Of a stretch of DNA of 64,000 bases, positions 43,581 to 52,043 are shown piece after piece. The translations under genes and the position numbers were made by a program. Every line of letters begins with the position of its first letter. The stretch's first letter is position 1. The notes below the pieces were generated by a model. It did not search any database and was not told where the DNA came from. It was given only the letters and a program-made list of their open reading frames with translations. The DNA is from Amycolatopsis jejuensis. GTDB lineage: Bacteria > Actinomycetota > Actinomycetes > Mycobacteriales > Pseudonocardiaceae. The stretch covers positions 1-64,000 of the forward strand of contig NZ_JNYZ01000004.1 in the NCBI RefSeq assembly GCF_000717335.1, written 5' to 3'.

Positions 43581-43889
43581 TTACTGCAACGCAGAACCCG
43601 GTAATGCCTCCAACCGAGTGGTCTCCGAATTCTTCACCACACCTGCCACCGCTTCTTCGATTCCCTGCCACTCGGCGCTCTCGTGCACTGCCTCCAGAAT
43701 CTCCACTTTCTCCGCCACACTCGTGAACCGGCGGATCCACACCACGGCATCCTCGTCCGGAATCCGGAACGAACCGAGCACCGTCATGCCGTTTGCCTCG
43801 TGTACGGGGATCACCTGGTCGGCCATCGACCGGGCGAGATCGTCACCTTTTCCGGGAAACCCGTTTTCCCGGCGGATTTCATAGAACAT
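43581..43889 (-). CDS. NIPSNAP family protein
   Basis: A 102-aa ferredoxin-like alpha/beta-barrel protein (MFYEIRRENGFPGKGDDLAR; GSFRIPDEDAVVWIRRF near residue 40). The family includes small enzymes and accessory proteins in aromatic or terpenoid catabolic clusters. ATG 43889 follows the stop of the SnoaL-like gene by one base, with 'aaggag' contained in the end of that gene. It is the last gene of the LysR-flanked operon. Confidence 0.85.
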   Translation of the reverse strand: MFYEIRRENGFPGKGDDLARSMADQVIPVHEANGMTVLGSFRIPDEDAVVWIRRFTSVAEKVEILEAVHESAEWQGIEEAVAGVVKNSETTRLEALPGSALQ

Positions 43890-43890
43890 C

Positions 43891-44343
43891 CTAGCTCCTT
43901 TCCGCGGCGAGCCGGTAGACATCTTCCGACCCTTCCCATGGTGCTGTTCGCTCGACGGCCCATTCGCGGACTCGCCAGCCCTCATCCGTTCGTACCAAGC
44001 GCACGGACCAGAAACCGCGCATGATGCAGTAGTCCACGACCCCGGGAGGGGCCGGAACGTGGTGGTATGCCGTGACATATGCGCGGCAGGTCGCGGTATC
44101 GCCGGTCACCTCGGTCAGCAAACCGGCCGGTGAATGGTGGGTGCAATCGAAGCCCTGCAGCACCGTGCGGGCTTTGTCCGCCAATTCCGCGGGCGTGAAT
44201 TCCACCGGGTCGTCGCCGAAATGCGTGGAGAGGTCCAGCAGGACGCGCTCGGCGAACTGCGCACGCAGACCGTCCCAATCGCGGGAATCCTGGGTGTACG
44301 CGAGTTTCGCGACGACGTCCGCAATGGCTTGCCAGTCGTTCAT
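43891..44343 (-). CDS. SnoaL-like/nuclear transport factor 2-fold protein
   Basis: A 150-aa cone-shaped alpha+beta protein of the SnoaL/ring-hydroxylating-dioxygenase-beta-like group: the N-terminal helix AIADVVAKLAYTQDSRDWDGLRAQF and the strand VTGDTATCRAYVTAYHHV. Such proteins act as isomerases, cyclases or dehydratases on ring compounds. It starts two bases after the hydrolase stop and ends one base before the NIPSNAP start. An enzymatic role in the operon's pathway is likely but unproven. Confidence 0.85.
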   Translation of the reverse strand: MNDWQAIADVVAKLAYTQDSRDWDGLRAQFAERVLLDLSTHFGDDPVEFTPAELADKARTVLQGFDCTHHSPAGLLTEVTGDTATCRAYVTAYHHVPAPPGVVDYCIMRGFWSVRLVRTDEGWRVREWAVERTAPWEGSEDVYRLAAERS

Positions 44344-44345
44344 GG

Positions 44346-46046
44346 TCAGCTCCGTTCGATGATCGGCAGTACCAGCCGGCTCGGGTGTGCCGGGCCGTGG
44401 TGGACCTGGTTGATCGCGACGACCGTTCTCGCCTCCTCCGCAATCACGCCGCCCGTGTTGGTATTCCGGTCGTAACGGGGGAAATTGCTGCTCGACACTT
44501 CGAGCCGCAGCCGGTGGCCGGGCAGGAAAACGTTCGACGTCACATTCAGGTCGAGGCGAAGCTCGTACACGTCGCCGGGCACCATCCGGTCGGCCTGGTA
44601 TCGCGTACGGCACATGCCCTCGCACAGGATGAGCGCGCGGCCGTCGGGGTGGACGTCGACGAGCTTGCCCGTGAAATCCGTGTCCGGCGCGGACGACGAA
44701 ACGTGCAGCACCAGCTCGACCGGGCCGGTCACCTCGAGCGGCCGGTCGAGTTCCGGCGTGGTGTAGCACAGCACGTCGGACCGGTTCTCGATCTCCGACT
44801 GGTCCGCGGGACCGGCGAACCCGCCGAGCGGCAGGATGTTGCCGCCGAGGGTCGGCACCGGGTCGAGCGGGTCGTAGCGGAACACGTCGGACGCGTCCTG
44901 GTCCGGCCCGGCCGCGGTCAGCCGGCCATCGCCCCTGGCGGTGTTCGCGCGGCCGTCGCCGGTCAGGTGGTAGTCGGTGTACCGGGTGTCCGGCAGCGGC
45001 CAATCCGTTTCGTCGCGCCAGGTGTCGATGCCCATGACGAAAATCCGCACCCGCGGGCCATCGTCGGCGCGGCCGCGGATCCAGTGGTCGAAGAACTGCA
45101 GCTGGGAGTCGGTGACCGCGGCGGCCTTGATGCTGCCCGCCATGCCGAACGAACGGTCGGGGAAGAGCCCGGCGTCGGCGCCGTCGGGGTGTCCCCACGG
45201 CCCGATGACCAGCCGCTGCCCCTCACGCGCCGCCTCGCTGCCACCGTGCTGGCGCATCAGCGTGTACGCGCGCACGGTCTCGCCGAGGAAGAGGTCGTAC
45301 CAGCCGCCGAGGTGGAACGCCGGGACGGTGATCGAGGCGGCACGGTCGATCGCGGCCAGGTTTTCCCAGTACGCGTCGCGCTCCGGATGGTCGAGCACCT
45401 CACGGACCCACGGCAGGGCCTCGATCAACGCCGAACGGTCGGCGACCGGCAGCGGGTCGAACAGCTTCTCGCTGTCCGCGAGACCCGCCATCAACTCCCC
45501 GGCGCGTCCCGGGGCGGCCCCGCGGCGGACGTTGCCCAGAGCGGCCAGCGACGCCCAGGTGTAGAACCCGCCGAGCGACAGCGCACCACCGGGCGAGTAC
45601 CACGGCGCACGGTAGAGATCCGCGGACGTCATGGCCGTCGACATCGCCCGCAACGCCGGCGCGCCGAGAGCCGCGGCCTGCCACTGGACGAACCCCATGT
45701 ACGACCCGCCCCAGGTGCCGATATTGCCGTCGCACCAAGGTTGTGCGGCCAGCCAGCCCAGGGTGTCGACGCCGTCTTCGCCGTCGTGCCGGTGCGGTTC
45801 GAGCAGCTCGGGCGACTGGCCGGTACCACGGACATCCTGCGCCACCACCGCGTAACCCGCTTCGACGAGCGCGAAAACGTCCGGCAGTTTCTGGTTTCCG
45901 TAGAGGTCGGCGCCGTCCTTGCCGTACGGCGTGCGAACCAGCAGCGCCGGGAACGGGCCCGGGCCGTCCGGCCGCCAGACGCTGGTAGCGAGCTCGACCC
46001 CGTCCCGCATCGGGACCCGGAACTCCGTGTCGACGCTGAACTTCAT
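44346..46046 (-). CDS. CocE/NonD family hydrolase
   Basis: A 566-aa alpha/beta hydrolase of the X-Pro dipeptidyl-peptidase S15/cocaine-esterase group. The N-terminal hydrolase core has the oxyanion region RTPYGKDG, and the nucleophile elbow GGSYMG is near residue 118. The likely His is in GPWGHPDG. The C-terminal jelly-roll domain follows (LHVSSSAPDTDFTGKLVDVHPDG). It would cleave an ester or amide bond of a polar substrate. The ATG overlaps the stop of the FAD monooxygenase gene (ATGA). Confidence 0.92.
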   Translation of the reverse strand: MKFSVDTEFRVPMRDGVELATSVWRPDGPGPFPALLVRTPYGKDGADLYGNQKLPDVFALVEAGYAVVAQDVRGTGQSPELLEPHRHDGEDGVDTLGWLAAQPWCDGNIGTWGGSYMGFVQWQAAALGAPALRAMSTAMTSADLYRAPWYSPGGALSLGGFYTWASLAALGNVRRGAAPGRAGELMAGLADSEKLFDPLPVADRSALIEALPWVREVLDHPERDAYWENLAAIDRAASITVPAFHLGGWYDLFLGETVRAYTLMRQHGGSEAAREGQRLVIGPWGHPDGADAGLFPDRSFGMAGSIKAAAVTDSQLQFFDHWIRGRADDGPRVRIFVMGIDTWRDETDWPLPDTRYTDYHLTGDGRANTARGDGRLTAAGPDQDASDVFRYDPLDPVPTLGGNILPLGGFAGPADQSEIENRSDVLCYTTPELDRPLEVTGPVELVLHVSSSAPDTDFTGKLVDVHPDGRALILCEGMCRTRYQADRMVPGDVYELRLDLNVTSNVFLPGHRLRLEVSSSNFPRYDRNTNTGGVIAEEARTVVAINQVHHGPAHPSRLVLPIIERS

Positions 46047-47128
46047 TGCTTCCCCTCGATCATCCAGTGGCTGAATGCCGCGTAGTGCGCAGCGAATTCC
46101 TCAGGTGTGGCAGCGAATTCGACCGCGTCGGCCAGCTCGGCGACCCGGGCGTACCGCGGAATCCGTTCCGCTTGATAGGAAATGAGCGCGGCCGGGATGT
46201 CCACAGTGGACCCAAGCAGCTCGCCGAGCAGGGCAGCGTCCTCGATACCCAGCGACGCACCCGCGGTGATGTGCGGCGACATCGCATGGGCGGCGTCGCC
46301 CGCCAGCGCGACTCGCGACGACACCCAACGGTCGAGCCGCGGCACGTACATGATCTGGTTGTGCAGAATCGCTTCTTCCGGCGTGGCGGCGATCAGTTCG
46401 GCGAGTACCGGGTTCCAGCCGCCTTCGTTGAGGTGCTCGGCGCGTTCGAGCGCCTGCTGCTTCACCGTGCCGGTCAGCTCCGGCGACTTGAACTGCGACA
46501 ACAGCCAGTACGCGCCGCCGTCGCGAGTGCGGGCATACCCACCGCGCGCGCCATGGGTACCCAGCGCCATCAGGTCGCGGTCGACCGCCACCCCCGTCGC
46601 AGGCGTGACCGCCCGCCAGGCGTGGTGTCCCTCGTGCTCCAGCGCTTCGCTGCCCGGGACGAGCTGCGCGCGGACGGCCGAGTAGGCGCCGTCCGCCCCG
46701 ATCAGCAAGTCGCCGTCCACTGTGGACCCGTCGGAAAGATGCGCGGTCACCCCGGTTTCCGACTCGTCGTACCGGACCACCGCGGCGCCGAGCCGGATGC
46801 TGCCCGCGCCGACCGCATCGGCCAGCAGGTCGTTCAGCTTCGCCCGGTGGACCAGCAGGTAGTGGTGGTCTTCCGGGCCGAAGCCCGGCGGGTCGATCAG
46901 CTTGCCCGCCGGATCGTGGAAGTACATCTCCCCCGGCTTGCCGATGTCCCGGACCCCGGCGCCGAGCGCGTCGAACACGGCCAGCGCGTTGCGCCACAGC
47001 CCGAGCGAACTTCCCGCCGCCCGGATCTCCGGCGCCCGCTCGCAGATCACGACCTCCAACCCGGCCCGGCGCAGCGCCAGCCCCGTGGTCAGCCCGACGA
47101 TGCCGGCCCCGGCAATGACTGCCCGCAT
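46043..47128 (-). CDS. FAD-dependent aromatic-type monooxygenase
   Basis: A 361-aa class A flavoprotein monooxygenase. FAD motifs are AGAGIVGLTTGLAL at the N-terminus, GADGAYSAVR near residue 150 and GDAAHAMSPHITAGASLGIEDA near 280. It is expected to hydroxylate an aromatic or similar ring with NAD(P)H. ATG 47128, with 'gaggggg' eight bases upstream, is preferred over the GTG nine bases earlier. First gene of a four-gene operon divergent from a LysR regulator. Confidence 0.9.
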   Translation of the reverse strand: MRAVIAGAGIVGLTTGLALRRAGLEVVICERAPEIRAAGSSLGLWRNALAVFDALGAGVRDIGKPGEMYFHDPAGKLIDPPGFGPEDHHYLLVHRAKLNDLLADAVGAGSIRLGAAVVRYDESETGVTAHLSDGSTVDGDLLIGADGAYSAVRAQLVPGSEALEHEGHHAWRAVTPATGVAVDRDLMALGTHGARGGYARTRDGGAYWLLSQFKSPELTGTVKQQALERAEHLNEGGWNPVLAELIAATPEEAILHNQIMYVPRLDRWVSSRVALAGDAAHAMSPHITAGASLGIEDAALLGELLGSTVDIPAALISYQAERIPRYARVAELADAVEFAATPEEFAAHYAAFSHWMIEGKQ

Positions 47129-47219
47129 CTCGCTCACCCCCTCGAATGTGGTGGCCGGAATGGGTTTCCGGCCTCGCTTCCGAGGCTAGGAGCGCTTCCG
47201 GATTTCTACCATTGAATGT

Positions 47220-47249
47220 TTGATACACAGTCCTTGCATCTGTGATAAT
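47220..47249 (+). promoter_or_regulatory. LysR promoter with internal operator
   Basis: TTGATA (47220-47225), an 18-base spacer and GATAAT (47244-47249) place the transcription start at or next to the LysR GTG (47256), so the mRNA is probably leaderless. The spacer contains the dyad CACAG-N9-CTGTG (47226-47244), a plausible autoregulatory LysR box that also faces the divergent monooxygenase operon. Confidence 0.5.
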
Positions 47250-47255
47250 CGGCGC

Positions 47256-48158
47256 GTGGACAACGTCGATCTGAACCTCGTCATCGCACTGGACGCCCTG
47301 CTCACCGAGAACAGCGTCACCGCGGCCGCGGCCCGGCTGCACACGTCAGCACCGGCGATGAGCCGGGTACTCGGCAGGCTGCGGCGGGCGTTCGACGACC
47401 CGCTGCTGGTCCGGGCCGGGCGCAACCTGGTACCCACGCCGCGTGCGCTGGAACTGCGCGCCGAGGTGCACGCGATCTCACAGCGGGCCAGGGCGCTCTT
47501 CGAACCGTCCCGCAGCGCCGACCCGCGGGTCGCGGTCCGGACGTTCGACCTGCAGATCACCGACGTGCTGTCGACGACCTTCACCCCCGCGCTCATCGAC
47601 GACATCCGCGCCGTCGCGCCGGGCATCTCGATGCGGCTGCGGCCGGAGACGATCGAGGACCTGCCTGCCCTGCGCGAGGGCGTGATCGACCTCGAGGTGG
47701 GTGTGATCGAGAACCAGGACCCGGAAATCCGCGCCGAAACACTGTCGACGGAAATGCTCGTCGGCGCGGCAAGGGCGGATCACCCGCTGGCGAAGGCCCG
47801 CAAGGTCACCCCGGCCCGCTTCGCCGCGGCCGACCACCTGGTGGTGTCCCGCCGCGGCCGCGCCCACGGCCCGATCGACGACCGGCTCGCGGCGCTCGGG
47901 CTCAACCGCCGGGTGCTCGCGGTGGTCCCGACGTTCGCCATGAGCCTCCTGCTGGCCCGCAAGACCCCGGCGGTGTGCGTGGTCCCGTCCGGGCTGAGCA
48001 GGCACCTGGAGGAGGAGTTCGGCCTCCGCACGTTCCCGATCCCGTTCGACCTGCCGCCGGTACCACTCGGGATGGCATGGCATCCGCGCAACGAAAACGA
48101 CCGCACGCACCAATGGCTGCGAGACCGGGTACGGACGGTGATGGCGGGGTTGTCGTGA
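47256..48158 (+). CDS. LysR family transcriptional regulator
   Basis: A 300-aa regulator. The N-terminal winged helix-turn-helix has VTAAAARLHTSAPAMSRVLGRLR near residue 20, and the effector domain follows (residues 90-300). The 'DLNLVIALDALLTENSVT' start is typical of the NodD/PcaQ-type subgroup. GTG 47256 lies six bases after a -10 element. It is divergent from the monooxygenase/CocE operon and probably activates it in response to a pathway compound. Confidence 0.92.
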   Translation: MDNVDLNLVIALDALLTENSVTAAAARLHTSAPAMSRVLGRLRRAFDDPLLVRAGRNLVPTPRALELRAEVHAISQRARALFEPSRSADPRVAVRTFDLQITDVLSTTFTPALIDDIRAVAPGISMRLRPETIEDLPALREGVIDLEVGVIENQDPEIRAETLSTEMLVGAARADHPLAKARKVTPARFAAADHLVVSRRGRAHGPIDDRLAALGLNRRVLAVVPTFAMSLLLARKTPAVCVVPSGLSRHLEEEFGLRTFPIPFDLPPVPLGMAWHPRNENDRTHQWLRDRVRTVMAGLS

Positions 48159-48461
48159 GGTTTCCGGCCGGTCGGCAGGTTGGCAGCCGCGCGGCGAGCC
48201 GGTTCGGCGAGGTGCGACCTGCCCGCTTGAACTCGTCCTGCGCGTGCTCGCCCTGTTTGCTGCAGCAGATGACATCTGCGGCGTCGATTCCCGAGTGGAC
48301 ACACGCGTCGTCGGCATCGGCCGGACAGACCAGCAGAAGGTCCACATCGCTGCCGACCGTCATGTCCCCCGCGTGCCGCCGATCCGAATACCGCGGCATA
48401 CACCGGCGGGATCACCCAGGACTCCAGCCGATCCGCTCCAGAAAAGCCGTCCGCATGCGCG
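48159..48461 (-). other. Gap with a possible small or decayed gene
   Basis: On the minus strand an ATG at 48363 opens a frame with good third-position G/C that starts MTVGSDVDLLLVCPADADDAC and contains a Cys-Cys pair. It then runs on antisense through the end of the LysR gene to 47902. The family is not recognisable. It could be a small Cys-containing protein or a remnant; I cannot decide. Confidence 0.25.
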
Positions 48462-49319
48462 CTAGCCCGACGATGTGTTCCACCGCAAGGTGCTCGTGGG
48501 TTGGCGAGCCTCCACTCTAGGTGAGTCGGTACGAAGGGCGGCGAGCTTCTCCGCATCCTCGGATCCCGGCGCGACCGTGAACACCAGCAGCCGCAGGTCT
48601 CCCTCCGGGGCGGTCAGCACCGTGCCGTCCGTCCGGATCGGACCGGCCGTCGGGTGGTTCAGTACCCCGCTGCGGGATTCGAACTTGCCGGTCGCCCCGC
48701 TGTGCCACAGTTCGCTGAACCGCGGGCTCGCCTCGTGCAGCGCGGTGACCAGGTCGGCGAGCTCACGATCGGCCGGGTAGCGGGTGGCGGCTTCCCGCAG
48801 GTCGGCTACCAGAGCGGCCTCGTACTGCGGACCGGGTGGCGGGGCCGTGCAGTTGGTCGTGTTCGTGAAATGCCGCCACACCATGTTCAGCTCCCGCCGC
48901 GGGCACGGGAACGGGTTACCGCACAGTGCCATGGCCAGCTCGTTGTACGTGATCAGCGTCCAGCCCGCGTCGAAGACCGCGACCGGGACCGAGTCGAGAC
49001 GGTCGAGCAGCTGCCGCGTCGCCGGGCCGAGGTGGCGGTTGACCTCGCCCGGCCGGGCCAGTGCGTACCCGGTGAGGATGCACAGGTGCGCGTACTCGGC
49101 CGGCGACACGGCGAGAGCCGCGGCGACCGCCTTCAGCACCTGCCGGGACGGTCGCGCGCGGCCCTGCTCGAGCCGTCTGACGTAGTCCGTGGACACCCCG
49201 CTCAGCGCGGCCAGCTCCTCGCGCCGCAGGCCGGGCGTGCGGCGCCGGTCCGGACGCGGCGGCGGGACCCGGCCCCGCCATTCGCGCAGCAGCGCACCGA
49301 ACCGGCGAAGATCCTGCAC
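48462..49319 (-). CDS. XRE regulator with MmyB-like ligand-binding domain
   Basis: A 285-aa protein. The helix-turn-helix is at residues 8-75 (RTPGLRREELAALSGVSTDYVRRLEQGR, the usual start of this family), and an MmyB-like PAS-related domain fills the rest (VFDAGWTLITYNELAMALCG near 115, FTNTTNC near 150). Such proteins are abundant in actinomycetes and may bind fatty acids. It precedes a small SnoaL-like gene on the same strand with a gap of 21 bases (that gene lies upstream). Confidence 0.92.
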   Translation of the reverse strand: MQDLRRFGALLREWRGRVPPPRPDRRRTPGLRREELAALSGVSTDYVRRLEQGRARPSRQVLKAVAAALAVSPAEYAHLCILTGYALARPGEVNRHLGPATRQLLDRLDSVPVAVFDAGWTLITYNELAMALCGNPFPCPRRELNMVWRHFTNTTNCTAPPPGPQYEAALVADLREAATRYPADRELADLVTALHEASPRFSELWHSGATGKFESRSGVLNHPTAGPIRTDGTVLTAPEGDLRLLVFTVAPGSEDAEKLAALRTDSPRVEARQPTSTLRWNTSSG

Positions 49320-49340
49320 GGGACGCAGTCTAGGGCGCGC

Positions 49341-49727
49341 TCACACCGCGGCCAGCAGATCTCCGTCGGCGTCGGCGACCTGGCGGGCCACTTCCACCAG
49401 GCTCGCGACCTTGCCGTCCTCGATCCCGGCGAACAGGTGCGATTCGAACACCAGCTCCGGCCCGTCGGCGGGCACCATCCGGAACAGGTAGCGGCCTGCG
49501 ATCGCGGTCTCCGTGACGACCTGCTGCAGTACCTGCATCTCCCCGCCACCGGTGACCAGCTGCCGCATTTCCTCGACGTGCGGGGCGAACTCGTCCCGGT
49601 GGAACACCTCGCCGTTGATCCGCTGGACGAACGCCGGGGTGAGCACCCGGTCCAGCGTTTCCTCCACCGGGCCGGTGCCGTACAGCAGTTCGCGCAGCAC
49701 GCCGGGAAGGTCGAATCCGTGGTTCAT
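49341..49727 (-). CDS. SnoaL-like/NTF2-fold protein of unknown function
   Basis: A 128-aa protein with the NTF2-like pattern: helices PGVLRELLYGTGPVEETLDRVL, then strands FVQRINGEVFHRDEF, GRYLFRMVPADG and LVFESHLFAGIEDGKV. Members serve as isomerases, polyketide cyclases or simple ligand-binding proteins. ATG 49727 has 'gaaaggg' upstream. It is 21 bases before the MmyB-type regulator gene and may be co-transcribed with it. Confidence 0.8.
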   Translation of the reverse strand: MNHGFDLPGVLRELLYGTGPVEETLDRVLTPAFVQRINGEVFHRDEFAPHVEEMRQLVTGGGEMQVLQQVVTETAIAGRYLFRMVPADGPELVFESHLFAGIEDGKVASLVEVARQVADADGDLLAAV

Positions 49728-49803
49728 CAAGCACCCTTTCCAAGATCGGATACCACCACGATCCCGGCGGCAGGCGCACGTATCCAGGGCCGGGCTGTCC
49801 CCC

Positions 49804-50547
49804 TCAGCGCACTCGGTCGTACCCCAGCGCCATCTCGCCGATTTCCTGATGCGCGACCGTCCACTTCGTACCCGGCAGACCGTCGTCGAACAACCGCGGA
49901 CCGCCGCCCGCGATCTCCGGGCAGATGATCAGGTACAGCCGGTCGATGAGGTCTTCCGCGAGCAGCGCCTTGATCACACTCACACTGCTGTTCACCAGGA
50001 TGTCGCCCGCTCCCTGTCCACCAACCGCCTCGCGTACCCACGGTCGCGCGGGTCGGCATTCTCGTCGCCAGCGACCGTCGGCCAGAAGCCGAGGAAGCCT
50101 TCGGCATTGCGGCCGAGGAGCGCCGTGGTCGAGGACCTGCCCCCAGCCGGTTTCGATTCCGGCGATCGCGGGCACGGCCTCGACGGTCGTCTCGGTGATC
50201 TCCAGACCCAGCTGCAGCCGGGTGCCACCAGAAGCGGCAGCGAGGACGAGGTCGTAATGGCCGCTGAAGGCGACGGCACCCGCCGCATCCAGCACCGCAA
50301 GGTCGAAGGCGAGCCGCTCGGGTTCCTCCGCGGTCCGCACCCGCCCTTCCGAGCGGTAGGTGCCTTCGGCGTCGCGGTACGCAAGCACGACCCGTCCGCC
50401 GGTCACCGGTTCGAGAACGCATTCGGTGACCGTGAGCGACGGCGGCACCCACCACGACGCCAGCTCGGCGTCAGCCCAATACCGCCACACGGTTTCCGGC
50501 GGCACCGGCAGCACGCGCTCGAACGCGAACGCGCGCCCATCGGCTCA
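49804..50547 (-). pseudogene. Decayed chimera of an SRPBCC-domain gene and a RibD/dihydrofolate-reductase-like gene
   Basis: From the stop of the ArsR gene, a frame encodes DGRAFAFERVLPVPPETVWRYW and then an AHSA1-type SRPBCC domain. It has no start codon in frame: the overlapping GTG (in 'gtgagccgat') is one base out, as if a single base had been inserted. After GIETGWGQVLD the sequence becomes dihydrofolate-reductase-like. One segment (LLGRNAEGFLGFWPTVAGDE...) is in another frame, and the C-terminal part (GDILVNSSVSVIKALLAEDL...) is back in the first. The reductase N-terminus and part of its middle are missing. Deletion has fused two dead genes that often follow ArsR regulators. Confidence 0.72.
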
Positions 50548-50889
50548 CCGCTCCCGGTCCGCGACCGCAGTGTCGGCCTCGATCGCGGCACGGTAGCGCG
50601 CGAGCACGTCCCGCTCCCCGGCGTGCGCCTCGATCGTGCGGGCGAGCTCCAGCAACCGGTCCGCAAACTCCCGCAATGGCGCCGCTTCGGCCGCGTACAC
50701 CCGACGCTGCCCGAGCGGAGCCACGGAGACGGCGCCCGCGCGAGCCAGGGTCTGCAGGTGCTTCGTGGTCTGCGGTTGCCGTGCCCCGGTCAGCTCGGCC
50801 AGCTCGCCCACCGACCGGGGCCGCTCGGCGAGCAGCTCGACCAGCTGCCATCGCGCGGTGTCTGCGAGTGCTGAGGCGATCCCGTCCAT
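50545..50889 (-). CDS. ArsR family transcriptional regulator
   Basis: A 114-aa winged-helix repressor (ALADTARWQLVELLAERPRSVGELAEL, then QPQTTKHLQTLARAG as recognition helix). There is no Cys metal site of the classical ArsR type, which fits the subgroup paired with SRPBCC proteins. I prefer ATG 50889; an ATG 12 bases upstream lies inside the operator. Its stop overlaps the decayed SRPBCC frame, the partner it would normally control. Confidence 0.88.
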   Translation of the reverse strand: MDGIASALADTARWQLVELLAERPRSVGELAELTGARQPQTTKHLQTLARAGAVSVAPLGQRRVYAAEAAPLREFADRLLELARTIEAHAGERDVLARYRAAIEADTAVADRER

Positions 50890-50899
50890 GCGGCATAGC

Positions 50900-50915
50900 A
50901 TTCACTATAGAGAAT
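50900..50915. promoter_or_regulatory. Candidate ArsR operator and promoter
   Basis: ATTC-a-CTATAG-a-GAAT is a 16-base palindrome with one mismatched pair. It lies between a minus-strand TTGACA (50926-50921) and the ArsR ATG. A TTGACA-17-GAATGC promoter would start transcription almost at the ATG. The low G/C content stands out against the surroundings. Confidence 0.45.
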
Positions 50916-50935
50916 ATTCATGTCAAGGAATTCTT

Positions 50936-51985
50936 TTACCCGGGAAGCAGCCGAGCGGCCAGGTTGCGGACTGCCAGCCCGGCCGAGGTTTTCGGGACCA
51001 GCGCCGCCGCAGCCGCCCGGACACCGCGTCGCTTCGGGGTCACCCGCGCTCGATGGATCGCTTCGTAGCGCGCGAAGGCGTTGCTTTCGACGAGCGAGGT
51101 CGCAAGCGTGTGCGCACCCGCGATGGCGAGGCTCGAACCGTCGCCGAGAAGGGACACGCACGACGCCGCATCGCCGACCAGGGCAACCCGGCCACGGGAC
51201 CACGACGGCGGGTCGACCACACTCACCTCGTCGAAAAACACGTCGTCGGCCGCCTCGAAACGGGCCAGCAGTTCAGGCACCCGCCAGCCGAGATCTCGGT
51301 ACGCGGCGGACACGATTTCCTTGCCCCGCCCGCCTTCCGGCGCGCGGAAGATGAACGCGACGCCCGAATTCCCGCGGCCGGGATGGATCGCCACGAGACG
51401 GCCCGGCGTGTTCAGCATGACCACGTCGTGCGGGTACTCGGACGACTCGCCGAAGGCCACGGTCGCAACGTACAACCCGGCGTACCTGGCGAAATCGCCG
51501 CCGAACACCAGCCGCCGCACCACCGAGTGCACGCCGTCCGCGCCCACCACCAGGTCGAAGCGACGCGGGGCAGCGCGATCGAAGGTGACGTCGACGCCGC
51601 CCGCGTCCTGCTGCAACGCGGTGATGGTGTCGTCGAACCGGAACTCGGCGTCGTCGCGAGCCGCTTCGTACAGCACAGTCGCGAGATCGGCCCGTGGGAC
51701 CTCGATCTCCTTGCCCACCGGCGTCCGGACCGTGGTGATCTCACGCCCGTCCGCAGCCAGCAACCGCAACCGCCGGGCATGGGTCGCGACCTCGCGCAAC
51801 CGCGGTACGACCCCCATCGCCTCGGCGACCTCCATCGCGCGGCCTCGGACGTCGACCGGGTTCCCGCTGCTTCGCCCACCCGGCGCCCGCTCGACCACCG
51901 TCACCCGGAAACCGTTGCGCGCCAGCCAGAACGCCAAGGTCGACCCGGCAATCCCGGCACCGCATACGAGCACGTCGCGAGTCAT
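50936..51985 (-). CDS. FAD-dependent monooxygenase (TetX-like class A)
   Basis: A 349-aa flavoprotein. FAD motifs are VCGAGIAGSTLAFWLARNG at residue 7, GADGVHSVVRRLVFGG near 165 and LVGDAASCVSLLGDGSSLAIAGA near 280. The organisation resembles small class A hydroxylases that inactivate or tailor aromatic antibiotics. A near-leaderless promoter with -10 TATAGT (51998-51993) lies immediately upstream. It is divergent from a TetR gene. Confidence 0.9.
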   Translation of the reverse strand: MTRDVLVCGAGIAGSTLAFWLARNGFRVTVVERAPGGRSSGNPVDVRGRAMEVAEAMGVVPRLREVATHARRLRLLAADGREITTVRTPVGKEIEVPRADLATVLYEAARDDAEFRFDDTITALQQDAGGVDVTFDRAAPRRFDLVVGADGVHSVVRRLVFGGDFARYAGLYVATVAFGESSEYPHDVVMLNTPGRLVAIHPGRGNSGVAFIFRAPEGGRGKEIVSAAYRDLGWRVPELLARFEAADDVFFDEVSVVDPPSWSRGRVALVGDAASCVSLLGDGSSLAIAGAHTLATSLVESNAFARYEAIHRARVTPKRRGVRAAAAALVPKTSAGLAVRNLAARLLPG

Positions 51986-51992
51986 GCCGTCC

Positions 51993-52037
51993 ACTATATC
52001 TGCACTCGATGCAAATTTGCACTGGATGTCGTACAAT
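51993..52037. promoter_or_regulatory. Divergent leaderless promoters sharing an operator
   Basis: The 58-base gap contains a perfect 12-base palindrome TGCAAATTTGCA (52010-52021). A minus-strand -10 TATAGT (51998-51993) lies eight bases before the monooxygenase ATG. A plus-strand -10 TACAAT (52032-52037) lies seven bases before the TetR GTG. TetR binding at the palindrome would block both promoters. Confidence 0.55.
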
Positions 52038-52043
52038 CGCCGG

